Shown here: positions 51,846-60,028 of the stretch, piece by piece
How the letters are laid out: each line of letters opens with the position of its first letter
Numbering within the stretch: position 1 is the stretch's first letter
From: Brevinema_A sp051649605
Lineage (GTDB): Bacteria; Spirochaetota; Brevinematia; Brevinematales; Brevinemataceae
NCBI GenBank assembly: GCA_051649605.1
Contig: JBOFHK010000008.1
Coordinates: 20,734-84,733, forward strand
Length of the DNA stretch: 64,000 bases
Reading direction: 5' to 3'
Position numbers and translations under genes: made by a program
The notes under the pieces: generated by a model
Database searches by the model: none
Told to the model about the DNA's origin: nothing
The model's input: the letters and a program-made list of their open reading frames with translations, nothing else

Positions 51846-52730
51846 TTAATTTTTTATATGTAAAGTGCTAGAACTGAAATATTCATCAATAAATATGGCC
51901 ACGATAACACAAACAATTCCTATTATTTTAAAGAATGTTAGTTGCTCCCCTAATAGGAAAATGGCAATGATAATTGTAAAAATAGGTTGTAGAGACATAA
52001 TTAATGCAACTTTAACTACATCTTTTATATAATGTTGTCCAATAGATAGGAGAACGAAGCATAAAGAAGAAGCAATCACCCCTAAATAAGATAAAGCAAA
52101 TATAGTTGAACTATTCCAGTTAGTTGGAAAAGGTTCTCTAAAGAGAAGAGCAAAAATAAAAGCATATAGACTACAAAAAATATTCTGAAAAACTGCCATT
52201 TGGAAAGGATGTTCTCCTTTAATGAGTTGATTACCTACGACTAATTGGATTGCACAAAAAACAGCACAGAATAACGTCAAAATCATTCCGATACTCCAAA
52301 TGAAATGAAAGCTATCGGATAAATTAAAAAAGTAAACTCCTATTAGGGCAATAAAGATAGAAATAATATTAGAAATTAAAATTTTTGATCGGTACAGGAT
52401 AAAATTAAAAAAAGGAATTAATACGAGGTTTAAACTAGTAATGAATGAGCTTACTGAACTTTCTATTGTTTTAAGCCCATAAGTCTGTAAAGCAAAAACT
52501 AAAAAAATAATAAATCCCATCACAAGGGATTTTTTGATTGTTTTTGGAGCAATGGGTATTTTTCTAATGAATCCTACTAGTAGTAAAGAAAAAAGCATTC
52601 GAATCCCTATCATGTAAAAAGGAGAAATTCCAGCATCAACTAAAATTTTTTGAGCGACGAAAGCACTCCCCCAAAAAAATGATGCTAAGTATAGTACCCC
52701 TAGCCCGATATTTTCTTTTTTGTGAAACAA
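51846..52730 (-). CDS. EamA/DMT-family transporter
   Basis: A 294-residue inner-membrane protein with ten hydrophobic helices in two EamA repeats. The first begins LYLASFFWGSAFVAQKIL and the second follows SIGMILTLFCAVFCAIQLVVG, ending SLQPIFTIIIAIFLLGEQLTFFKIIGIVCVIVAIFI, a classic EamA finish. It is an exporter or exchanger of metabolites; the substrate cannot be read from sequence. It lies 15 bases after the frameshifted small secreted gene. Confidence 0.9.
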   Translation of the reverse strand: MFHKKENIGLGVLYLASFFWGSAFVAQKILVDAGISPFYMIGIRMLFSLLLVGFIRKIPIAPKTIKKSLVMGFIIFLVFALQTYGLKTIESSVSSFITSLNLVLIPFFNFILYRSKILISNIISIFIALIGVYFFNLSDSFHFIWSIGMILTLFCAVFCAIQLVVGNQLIKGEHPFQMAVFQNIFCSLYAFIFALLFREPFPTNWNSSTIFALSYLGVIASSLCFVLLSIGQHYIKDVVKVALIMSLQPIFTIIIAIFLLGEQLTFFKIIGIVCVIVAIFIDEYFSSSTLHIKN

Positions 52731-52745
52731 AGAACAACTCCTCTC

Positions 52746-53118
52746 TTAATTGTCAGTCTGCTTTTTTAATTCCGCATAACTTACCTCTTGATCATCGGGG
52801 TCGACAAAAATTATAGTTAGTAAAGTATCTTCTATAAGTTAGAATATCTGGATTACGAACCTCTTCATAAAAGAAAAAACCGATACTATTAACATAATTG
52901 GCTTGTATCAATTTTTGGGAATTAACCTCTTCTAATTTCCCCTTATAATATTGATAGTGAATAAGAATATTATTTTGAAATTCCCAAATAATACTATAAT
53001 TCTTTTTAGGATTCATCAACATCCATTTTGTGTTTTGTAAACATTCTGGAAAAGATATTTGATTTTGAGCGAAAGTAGAAGTACTAAATAATAGTAGTAG
53101 GATTACTACTTTAACCAT
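52746..53118 (-). pseudogene. Small secreted protein with a 3' frameshift
   Basis: The signal peptide (MVKVVILLLLFSTSTFA|Q) and first ~100 codons are intact. At about 52831-52836 the frame shifts by one base. The original frame runs eleven more odd residues to a stop at ~52792. The neighbouring frame continues with a protein-like DTLLTIIFVDPDDQEVSYAE and ends at TAA 52746-52748, 15 bases before the EamA gene. Removing one base near TTATAG restores a ~123-residue protein. It could be a mutation, a sequencing error or programmed frameshifting. The family is not recognised. Confidence 0.65.
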
Positions 53119-53160
53119 TTTCGTCCCCTATTTCCTAAATAGATTAAATTCTATTTTTAA

Positions 53161-53895
53161 TTAGTTTACAGAAAAATATTTATTATAAATCATCTCATAA
53201 GTTCCATTTTCTTTAAGAATAGATAAAGCTTGATTTACTTTTTCTAAAAGTACAGTATCTTCTTTACGGAAAGCAATAGAATATTCTTCTTGTGTGTTAT
53301 TTCCAGTAATTACTTTGAGGTTGTTATTATTCATTACATAGTTTTTTGCTGGAATATCGTCTAACACTAACGCATTAATTTTATTATTTTGTAGGTCAAT
53401 AATTGCCTGAAACGCCCCATTATAACGTTCTACTTGTACGTCATCTAAAGCTGTAACAACCATATCACCTGTAAACCCTAGTACGACACCTACTCTTTTT
53501 CCAATAAGATTTTCAAATGTCGTAATATTCGTATTATCTTGATGAAGAATGATCATTTGTTCTTGTGCAACATAGTAAGTATCAGAAAAATTAACTATTT
53601 TTTTTCGATCTTCTGTAGCTGTCATTCCAGCGATAATAAGATCAACTTTTTTGCTTTGTAACGCAGGAAGTAATCCTTCCCATGATAGATTCTCGATACG
53701 GATATCTATTTGTAATTCTTTGGCAACTGCTTGCATGAGATCTATATCAAATCCTACGATAGTATTATTTTCTAGGTATTCAAAAGGTGGAAATTCTGCA
53801 TTTGTTCCTATAATTAATAGGTTTTTTTTGGGCATACCACAAGATAAAAATGTGAATACCATTACTATAGCAATAGCTTTTGTGGAAAATTTCAT
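53161..53895 (-). CDS. Polar amino-acid ABC transporter substrate-binding lipoprotein
   Basis: A 244-residue SBP_bac_3 protein (lipobox LSC with Cys19). Motifs are TNAEFPPFEYLENNTIVGFDIDLMQAVAKEL, DLIIAGMTATEDRKKIVNFSDTYY, GKRVGVVLGFTGD and the C-terminal INQAL/EMIYNKYF-type ending. It binds glutamine, arginine or a similar amino acid in the periplasm. It is encoded 11 bases after the ATPase, the third gene of a permease-ATPase-binding protein operon. Confidence 0.92.
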   Translation of the reverse strand: MKFSTKAIAIVMVFTFLSCGMPKKNLLIIGTNAEFPPFEYLENNTIVGFDIDLMQAVAKELQIDIRIENLSWEGLLPALQSKKVDLIIAGMTATEDRKKIVNFSDTYYVAQEQMIILHQDNTNITTFENLIGKRVGVVLGFTGDMVVTALDDVQVERYNGAFQAIIDLQNNKINALVLDDIPAKNYVMNNNNLKVITGNNTQEEYSIAFRKEDTVLLEKVNQALSILKENGTYEMIYNKYFSVN

Positions 53896-53906
53896 ATTAT
53901 TTTCTC

Positions 53907-54638
53907 CTATATATGATTAATAACTTTATCCAAAAAATCTTTTGTTCGTTCGTGTTTGGGTTTATTAAATAATTTTTTAGAAGGGCTGTCTTCCAAAATA
54001 TATCCTTCATCCATAAAAATAGTACGAGAGGAAACATTGGACGCAAATCCCATTTCATGAGTAACAACAAGCATGGTCATTCCTTCTTGAGCGAGATCAT
54101 TAATAACATCCAAGACTTCTTTAATCATCTCAGGGTCTAATGCTGAAGTTGGTTCATCAAAGAGCATAATATGGGGATCCATTGCCAAGGCACGGGCAAT
54201 AGCAATTCTCTGTTTTTGCCCTCCAGATAATTTGTTGGGATATTCATTCATTTTTGTACTGAGACCTACCCTTTCTAAAAGAAGTTCAGCTTTTTTTTGT
54301 GCCGTTATTTCATCTATTTTTTTTACTAATAGAGGAGCAAGCATAAGATTTTGAAGAACAGTTTTATGGGAAAACAGATTAAAGTGTTGGAAAACCATTC
54401 CCACATTTTTTCGTATTTCATTAATATCAGTTGAAGAAATACTAATATCGATTCCTTCAATAAGAATATGTCCTTGATAAAATTCTTCTAGTTTATTGAT
54501 ACAGCGTAATAATGTGGATTTACCACTTCCCGAAGGCCCTATAATAGAAACTACTTCTCCTTTAACAATGGTTAAAGATATGTCTTTGAGAACCTCTAAG
54601 GTTCCAAAGTTTTTATACAAATTTTGAATTTTAATCAC
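53907..54638 (-). CDS. Polar amino-acid ABC transporter ATPase (GlnQ-like)
   Basis: A 243-residue ABC ATPase with Walker A GPSGSGKST, LRCINKLEEFYQGHILIEG, VGMVFQHFNLFSHKTVLQNL, signature LSGGQKQRIAIARALA, Walker B IMLFDEPTSALDPE and the H-loop VVTHEMGFA. It is typical of the GlnQ/HisP group. It overlaps the permease gene by eight bases. Confidence 0.94.
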   Translation of the reverse strand: MIKIQNLYKNFGTLEVLKDISLTIVKGEVVSIIGPSGSGKSTLLRCINKLEEFYQGHILIEGIDISISSTDINEIRKNVGMVFQHFNLFSHKTVLQNLMLAPLLVKKIDEITAQKKAELLLERVGLSTKMNEYPNKLSGGQKQRIAIARALAMDPHIMLFDEPTSALDPEMIKEVLDVINDLAQEGMTMLVVTHEMGFASNVSSRTIFMDEGYILEDSPSKKLFNKPKHERTKDFLDKVINHI

Positions 54639-55314
54639 TGGTTTGTAGTCTCTCTTCTAACTTTCTCATAACTTTAGTAAATAGAGCAATAACAATTAAA
54701 TAAATAAATCCCACTAATAAAAGAGGCTCTACTCCTCTATATGTTTGACTGGTGATAATATTAGCAGAGCGGAGTAGATCAATTCCCCCAATGAATCCAA
54801 CAACAGAAGTCTCTTTAATAAGGGTAATAAATTCATTAACCAAAGCAGGGAGAATTTTTTTTACAGCCTGAGGAAGAATAATAACTCTCATGGCAAGAGA
54901 ATAAGGCATACCTAAAGCACGTGCAGCATCCATTTGACCTCTATCGAGACTATTGATTCCAGTACGGATGATTTCGGCAACATAAGCTCCAGAATTCAAA
55001 CCAAAGGTAATTCCTGCTACAAAAAAGATAGGAATATCTCTTAGATATCCCACAAAAATAACATTAGCAAGAATCATCAATTGTACGACAACAGGAGTAC
55101 CCCTTAGGATATCAATACAACAAGTTGCAAAAAACTTAAAAAACCTAAATTTAGCAGTAGGAATAATACGCATAATAGCAAGTAAGGTTCCAAAAATCAC
55201 TCCCATAATCGTGGAAAATAAAGTAACCCCTAAGGAAAATCCAAACCCCTGAAGGATGTATTGGTAGCGATTACCTCCAATAAAAATATGTTGAAGTGTT
55301 TCAAAATAGCTCAT
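54631..55314 (-). CDS. Polar amino-acid ABC transporter permease (GlnP-like)
   Basis: A 227-residue inner-membrane permease with an FGFSLGVTLFSTIMGVIFGTLLAI first helix, RGTPVVVQLMI, the GAYVAEIIRTGINSLDRGQMDAARALGMPYSLAMRVIILPQAVKKILPAL EAA region (split here only by helices) and FIGGIDLL. It probably forms a homodimeric channel. It is first in the operon, with a promoter 30-60 bases upstream. Confidence 0.94.
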   Translation of the reverse strand: MSYFETLQHIFIGGNRYQYILQGFGFSLGVTLFSTIMGVIFGTLLAIMRIIPTAKFRFFKFFATCCIDILRGTPVVVQLMILANVIFVGYLRDIPIFFVAGITFGLNSGAYVAEIIRTGINSLDRGQMDAARALGMPYSLAMRVIILPQAVKKILPALVNEFITLIKETSVVGFIGGIDLLRSANIITSQTYRGVEPLLLVGFIYLIVIALFTKVMRKLEERLQTSD

Positions 55315-55344
55315 CGTTTTCCTTCGTTTTTAGATAATATTGTT

Positions 55345-55373
55345 ATTGTAGTGGATTTTTTCAGTTCTGTCAA
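55345..55373 (-). promoter_or_regulatory. Promoter of the amino-acid ABC operon
   Basis: Minus-strand TTGACA (55373-55368), a 17-base spacer and TACAAT (55350-55345). The rest of 55374-55730 is AT-rich and shows no gene or clear structure to me. Confidence 0.8.
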
Positions 55374-55730
55374 TATCTTTTCATTAACAAATAGGAATAT
55401 TTTTATACCATATAAGCCTATAAGATATTTCATTTTATACTATTTGCGAGAGATAGGAATACTCACTTGATGTAGAAGTAACAAAAAAACTACTCAATAT
55501 CAATAAGGTACACATCAATGCGTAAGGTGAGTTAAGAAAATATCTGTCTTATGGTCGATACTATTGTACTATTCTATAGTATTTTTATAAGGCAAGATAT
55601 CCTATGGGTAAATTTAAAACATGAAATGTGCATTAGTAGTTAATGTTTTCCTGCTGGTTTTATTGTACAATGGTGTCAGAATAATCTTTTTAATAACTTA
55701 GCTGTAATATCACTATAATATAATTAGCGT

Positions 55731-55768
55731 AAAGAAAAAGCCCCTTCTTAAAAGAGGCTTTTTCTTTA
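55731..55768 (-). terminator. Terminator after potD
   Basis: AAAGAAAAAGCC / GGCTTTTTCTTT with a 13-base loop region, nine bases past the potD stop codon. Confidence 0.8.
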
Positions 55769-55776
55769 ATATATGG

Positions 55777-56796
55777 TTATTGAGCTTGAAGATTTTCCCA
55801 AATACGAGAATGAATTCTAATAACATCTTCTCCGATCTCATTAAGCATAGTAGAGTTTTGAAGAGCTTCATAGCTAATATGACTTTCTGTTGTAGTTAAT
55901 TGTCTTGCTGGTACATTGATAGAAAGTGAACCAATATAGTCCATAATCCGAGCATAAATATCTGGACGGTGAATAAAATTAATAAATTTTATCGCACCTT
56001 CTTTATTGGGAGCATCTTTTAAAACAAGAAAACTATCAAGCCACATCATTCCCCCTTTATTAGGAATCACAAATTTTGTACGATCTTTTTTCTCTTCTGT
56101 CAGGCTAGGAAGTATAGTATCCATATATCCTTGAACGACATCAACCTCACCATTTGCGTAAGCTAATTGGAATGAATCAGAATCAAAGCGTAAAATATTT
56201 CCTTTCCAAATGCGTAGTAAGTTATCTACTTCTCTTAGTGCCGTCTCATTGGTTTCGTCTACGGGGTATCCTAAATATATTAATGCGGCTCCCATAACCT
56301 CTCTCATATCATTAAGAAGCATCATTTTTCCCATATATTTTGGATTAGAGAATATTTCATATCCAGTAATTTCTTCTGAGATATTTTTTATGTCGTAAGC
56401 AACTACCGTTGGTCCAAATGCGAAAGGCATAATATATTCATGATTTGTATCAATTGCAAGAACATGTTTCATAATATTATAATCGACATTGGTCAGATTG
56501 GGCATATCATTAGTATCTAAAGCTGCTAATAGTCCTTCTTTCATCATAATAGATGCATAATCTAAAGAAGGAGTAATAATATCATAACCTCCTCCACTAG
56601 TCTTAACTTTGGCATAGATCTCTTCATTGGAAGAAATAGCATCTTCAATAATCTTGATACCAGTTTCTTTTTCAAAATCTTCGTAAACATCGACAGGGAT
56701 GTTATCTGTCCACATAAAAATACGAAGCTCTTCTTGTTTACTACCACAAGATACGGCAAACAAGAGTAAAAGCAATGCTGCTGTATTGGTTTTCAT
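55777..56796 (-). CDS. potD: Spermidine/putrescine-binding lipoprotein PotD
   Basis: A 339-residue lipoprotein (lipobox VSC with Cys17). The PotD/PotF pattern is LRIFMWTDNIPVDVYEDFEKETGIKII, GGGYDIITPSLDYASIMMKEGLL, YIMPFAFGPTVVAYD, VVQGYMDTILPSL and GGMMWLDSFLVLKDAPNKEGAIKFINF. It is the periplasmic polyamine receptor. It is the last gene of potABCD, 33 bases after potC. Confidence 0.93.
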   Translation of the reverse strand: MKTNTAALLLLLFAVSCGSKQEELRIFMWTDNIPVDVYEDFEKETGIKIIEDAISSNEEIYAKVKTSGGGYDIITPSLDYASIMMKEGLLAALDTNDMPNLTNVDYNIMKHVLAIDTNHEYIMPFAFGPTVVAYDIKNISEEITGYEIFSNPKYMGKMMLLNDMREVMGAALIYLGYPVDETNETALREVDNLLRIWKGNILRFDSDSFQLAYANGEVDVVQGYMDTILPSLTEEKKDRTKFVIPNKGGMMWLDSFLVLKDAPNKEGAIKFINFIHRPDIYARIMDYIGSLSINVPARQLTTTESHISYEALQNSTMLNEIGEDVIRIHSRIWENLQAQ

Positions 56797-56829
56797 TATA
56801 AAACCTCCTATTATATTATATAACGAATT

Positions 56830-57609
56830 TTATTTAACTATCATTTTCATATAACGTTTATTTAAAGAAAATAAAATTATCGAACCACCTATAATCAATG
56901 TTGATAAAGCATTAATTGCTGGAGATAATCCAAAACGGATAGCAGAAAAAACATAAATCGGGAGAGTCGTTGCACCAGGGCCGGAAACAAAAAAAGTAAT
57001 AGCGAAATCATCTAAGGATAAGGTTAAGGTTAATAAAAAAGATGCAGTAATCCCCGGAGAAATCATTGGTAGAATAATCCTCAACCATGTTTGAAATTCA
57101 CTAGCTCCCAAATCTCGGGCAGCCTCAATAACCGATATATCACTCTCTTCTAAGATGGCTAAAATTAATAAGAGAGCGAAAGGAATATTCATAGTTGTAT
57201 GAGCAATAAAAATAGACCAAACGCTAAGAGGAACAGCAATGATTACAAATAACGTTAATAAAGAAATCCCAATAATAAGGTCGGGGAGCATCAGGGGTAG
57301 ATAAGAAAATGATAAGAGAGTATTCTTCGTTTTTTTACTACTATTATTCCAAATAGCCCAAGCCCCTAAGCCCCCTAATAACGTTGACATAAAGGCAGAC
57401 CCCATACCAACAATAAAGCTAATTTTAAGAGCGTTCCACAAACGTTCGGAACGAGTAAATAGTTCTATATACCATTTAAAACTGAAGCCTTCCCATATTG
57501 TTGCTTTAGTAGCATTAAAAGAATAGAATACAATCATAAAAATAGGAATATAAAATATAAGGAGTGTGATTAGAAAGATAATAAAATTAATAGATTTTTT
57601 TTTATTCAT
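56830..57609 (-). CDS. potC: Spermidine/putrescine ABC permease PotC
   Basis: A 259-residue permease with six helices. It contains FYIPIFMIVFYSFNATK..WEGFSFKWY near the start, the EAA loop VIEAARDLGASEFQTWLRIILPMISPG and SLDDFAITFFVSGPGATTLPIYVFSAIRFG, typical of PotC. Two bases separate it from potB. Confidence 0.94.
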   Translation of the reverse strand: MNKKKSINFIIFLITLLIFYIPIFMIVFYSFNATKATIWEGFSFKWYIELFTRSERLWNALKISFIVGMGSAFMSTLLGGLGAWAIWNNSSKKTKNTLLSFSYLPLMLPDLIIGISLLTLFVIIAVPLSVWSIFIAHTTMNIPFALLLILAILEESDISVIEAARDLGASEFQTWLRIILPMISPGITASFLLTLTLSLDDFAITFFVSGPGATTLPIYVFSAIRFGLSPAINALSTLIIGGSIILFSLNKRYMKMIVK

Positions 57610-57611
57610 AT

Positions 57612-58520
57612 TTATTCCTTATTTTGTATCTGAGTCGATGCTACTAATATGAATAGTAAGGTAATAACACTGATTACTGTAGAAATTGCTGCTGCTAAAG
57701 GCATATTTCTTCCCACTGTAGCGTTATGAACCACCAAACTTCCTAAAACATAGGAATTTTGTCCTCCTACAAGTTTTGCAACAGCATAATTTCCAAAAGT
57801 GCTAATGAAAGAAAAAATAAAGGCGGAACTAATTCCATGTTTGATTCCAGGGAGGTAGACATAAAAAAAGCTTTGCCAAGTTTTTGCACCTAGATCTTCC
57901 GAGGCTTCCCATAGTGAAAAATCAAATTTTTCAATAGCAGAAAAAATAGGGATAATAGAAAATGGTAAGCAAATATAAATGGACATTACCGTTACCGCAA
58001 AATTATTATAAATCATTGGTATAGGTTCTCGGATAATTTGGAGATTTAATAAAAAACTGTTTAAAATTCCATTATTACCTAAAATTTTAATCCAAGTAAA
58101 AATACGAATCAAAAAATTTGTCCAGAAAGGTAAAATCAAGAGCATTAACCACGTGCTTTTGTGCTTTGATCGAGCAATATAGTGAGCCGTAGGAATAGAT
58201 AAAATAATACAGACAATCGAGGCGATTAAAGAAATAACAAAGGTTCTGTATATTGTTATTGTTACCCGAGGTTCAAAAAGCTCTTTATAAGCGTCCAAAG
58301 TAAAATGAAAGGAAAATTCTGTAATCTTTTGGAATGCTACAAATATCCCTTCATTCCGCACTGTAGGGTGAAAATCCCGAATTAAGCTAATCAAAAGATC
58401 CCAAGAATTTTGATCAAAAAAAGATACCAAAATCACCAATAGCGTAGGGATCAAAAAAAATAAACTCATCCAAATTAGATAAGGAGTAACATAGATCCAT
58501 AGTTTTTTATTCATCTCCAA
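57612..58520 (-). CDS. potB: Spermidine/putrescine ABC permease PotB
   Basis: A 302-residue permease with TM1 (YLIWMSLFFLIPTLLVILVSF), then a loop of ~45 residues before TM2, slightly longer than usual. The EAA loop is FDFSLWEASEDLGAKTWQSFFYVYLPGIKHG and is followed by FGNYAVAKLVGGQNSYVLGSLV. It partners PotC in the channel. Its 5' end overlaps potA by 14 bases. Confidence 0.94.
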   Translation of the reverse strand: MEMNKKLWIYVTPYLIWMSLFFLIPTLLVILVSFFDQNSWDLLISLIRDFHPTVRNEGIFVAFQKITEFSFHFTLDAYKELFEPRVTITIYRTFVISLIASIVCIILSIPTAHYIARSKHKSTWLMLLILPFWTNFLIRIFTWIKILGNNGILNSFLLNLQIIREPIPMIYNNFAVTVMSIYICLPFSIIPIFSAIEKFDFSLWEASEDLGAKTWQSFFYVYLPGIKHGISSAFIFSFISTFGNYAVAKLVGGQNSYVLGSLVVHNATVGRNMPLAAAISTVISVITLLFILVASTQIQNKE

Positions 58521-59634
58521 AAACCTCTATGATATAGGAATCATCTGCATCCCATAAATACCAAGCTTCTTCGCCCCAGTGTACGACTTCTATCCCATCT
58601 TCAAAAAATATATCGTGTTGCTCAAATGCTTTAAGGTATCCTTGATGCCCAGGTACTTGTAAGAAATATTTACTTTGAAATCCTGTATAAATAACATCGT
58701 AAACTGTCCCTTTGATTAAATTATGCCACTGATTAGGAAGATTTGGTTTATTTTTTAGAACTTCAATTTTTTCTGGACGAATCGAAAGACGAACTCTATT
58801 ACCTATAGCTACAGGTTTATCTAGTTCAACGACAATTTTCCCAAGAGAGCATCTGATCGTAGCATGAATGTCATCTAAAATACTTAGAACTGTTCCATCA
58901 ATAAAATTATTTTCTCCAATGAAATCAGCTACAAAATGAGTTGCTGGAGTTTCGTAGAGTTCAATAGGAGTTCCTACTTGTAATATTTCTCCTTCATTAA
59001 GTACAGCAATACGATCAGAAACACTTAACGCTTCTTCTTGATCATGGGTTACCAAAATAAAAGTAATCCCTACTTCGTCATGAATCCGATCTAACTCCAA
59101 AAGCATGTGCTGTCTTAATTTTGCATCAAGTGCTGATAATGGTTCGTCTAATAATAAGACTTTAGGTTCATTTGCTAACGCCCGAGCAATCGCAACACGT
59201 TGTTGTTGCCCACCAGATAATTGAGAAGGATATTTCTGTGTATGTTCTTCTAATCTACCTAAATTAATATAAGACATGACTTTATCATGAAAAATTTTCT
59301 CTTTGAGACCTCGAACACGGAAAGAGAAAGCAATATTCTCGTATACAGTAAGATTGGGGAAGAGTGCATATTTTTGAAAAATAGTATTAACAGGGCGTTC
59401 ATTAGAAGGCGTTTTAGTCATATCCGTATCGCCTAGATATACTACCCCTTCATCGGGCATTAAAAAACCACCAATAATTCTTAAAAGAGTTGTTTTACCA
59501 CAGCCCGAAGGTCCTAGTAGAGAGAAAAATTCTCCGGAAAAAATTTCTAAAGAAACATCTTTAAGAACGTGGTGCGAGCCATAATAATGATTGAGATTGC
59601 GTATAGAAATCGCGTTATCTGTAATTTGTTTCAT
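58507..59634 (-). CDS. potA: Spermidine/putrescine ABC transporter ATPase PotA
   Basis: A 375-residue ABC ATPase with Walker A GPSGCGKTT, NTIFQKYALFPNLTVYENIAF, signature LSGGQQQRVAIARALA, Walker B VLLLDEPLSALDAKLR and H-loop VTHDQEEAL. A C-terminal TOBE regulatory domain follows (~285-375). It energises polyamine import. It is first of the potABCD cistrons but preceded by a ~280-base leader with a short reading frame. Confidence 0.95.
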   Translation of the reverse strand: MKQITDNAISIRNLNHYYGSHHVLKDVSLEIFSGEFFSLLGPSGCGKTTLLRIIGGFLMPDEGVVYLGDTDMTKTPSNERPVNTIFQKYALFPNLTVYENIAFSFRVRGLKEKIFHDKVMSYINLGRLEEHTQKYPSQLSGGQQQRVAIARALANEPKVLLLDEPLSALDAKLRQHMLLELDRIHDEVGITFILVTHDQEEALSVSDRIAVLNEGEILQVGTPIELYETPATHFVADFIGENNFIDGTVLSILDDIHATIRCSLGKIVVELDKPVAIGNRVRLSIRPEKIEVLKNKPNLPNQWHNLIKGTVYDVIYTGFQSKYFLQVPGHQGYLKAFEQHDIFFEDGIEVVHWGEEAWYLWDADDSYIIEVFGDE

Positions 59635-59738
59635 GGATAATCCTTAGTATAATCAACAATAATATTTTTAATTTCAGTGAATATATAATAAAAATATGGA
59701 CAAAAAATTGTATAACAAAGTATCTAAAAGAGTTGTAA

Positions 59739-59861
59739 TCAAATCTGTATAAAAATTGTAAGTAGAAAAAATAAATGAAAGTGCAAGAGATGTATAAGAT
59801 AAAGAAATGCTGTATTTACAGGCATATAACAAAATTGGGTGAAACGCTGTAGAGCGGCCAT
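59739..59861 (-). CDS. Possible 40-residue leader peptide upstream of potA
   Basis: ATG at 59861 follows a strong GGAGG five bases upstream, and the frame ends with TGA at 59739. The peptide starts MAALQRFTQFCYMPVNT and has a hydrophobic C-terminal half rich in Leu, Phe and Ile. A consensus promoter lies ~55 bases upstream and potA begins 105 bases downstream. It could be a regulatory upstream frame for polyamine control, a small membrane protein, or chance. A longer frame in another phase (59674-59886) lacks this ribosome site. Confidence 0.45.
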   Translation of the reverse strand: MAALQRFTQFCYMPVNTAFLYLIHLLHFHLFFLLTIFIQI

Positions 59862-59914
59862 AAAACCCTCCGACGTAAAACTTCATATTTCATAATATGA
59901 TAAAACGATATTGT

Positions 59915-59944
59915 ATTATACATGCATTATTCCTTTTTTGTCAA
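59915..59944 (-). promoter_or_regulatory. Promoter of the potABCD leader
   Basis: Minus-strand TTGACA (59944-59939), an 18-base spacer and TATAAT (59920-59915). The predicted start near 59908 gives a ~275-base leader before potA, containing the 40-codon frame. No other gene lies in 59635-60028. Confidence 0.8.
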
Positions 59945-60028
59945 TATAATTGAGAAAAATTTTATATTGAACTATTTGATAAATTATAATATAATGATTT
60001 AACGTTATCATTTTTGGAGAGTATTTTT

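Noticed and set aside
59674..59886. 70-codon open frame upstream of potA in a different phase
   Set aside because: It lacks a ribosome site. The 40-codon frame with GGAGG at 59861 is better supported, though itself uncertain.
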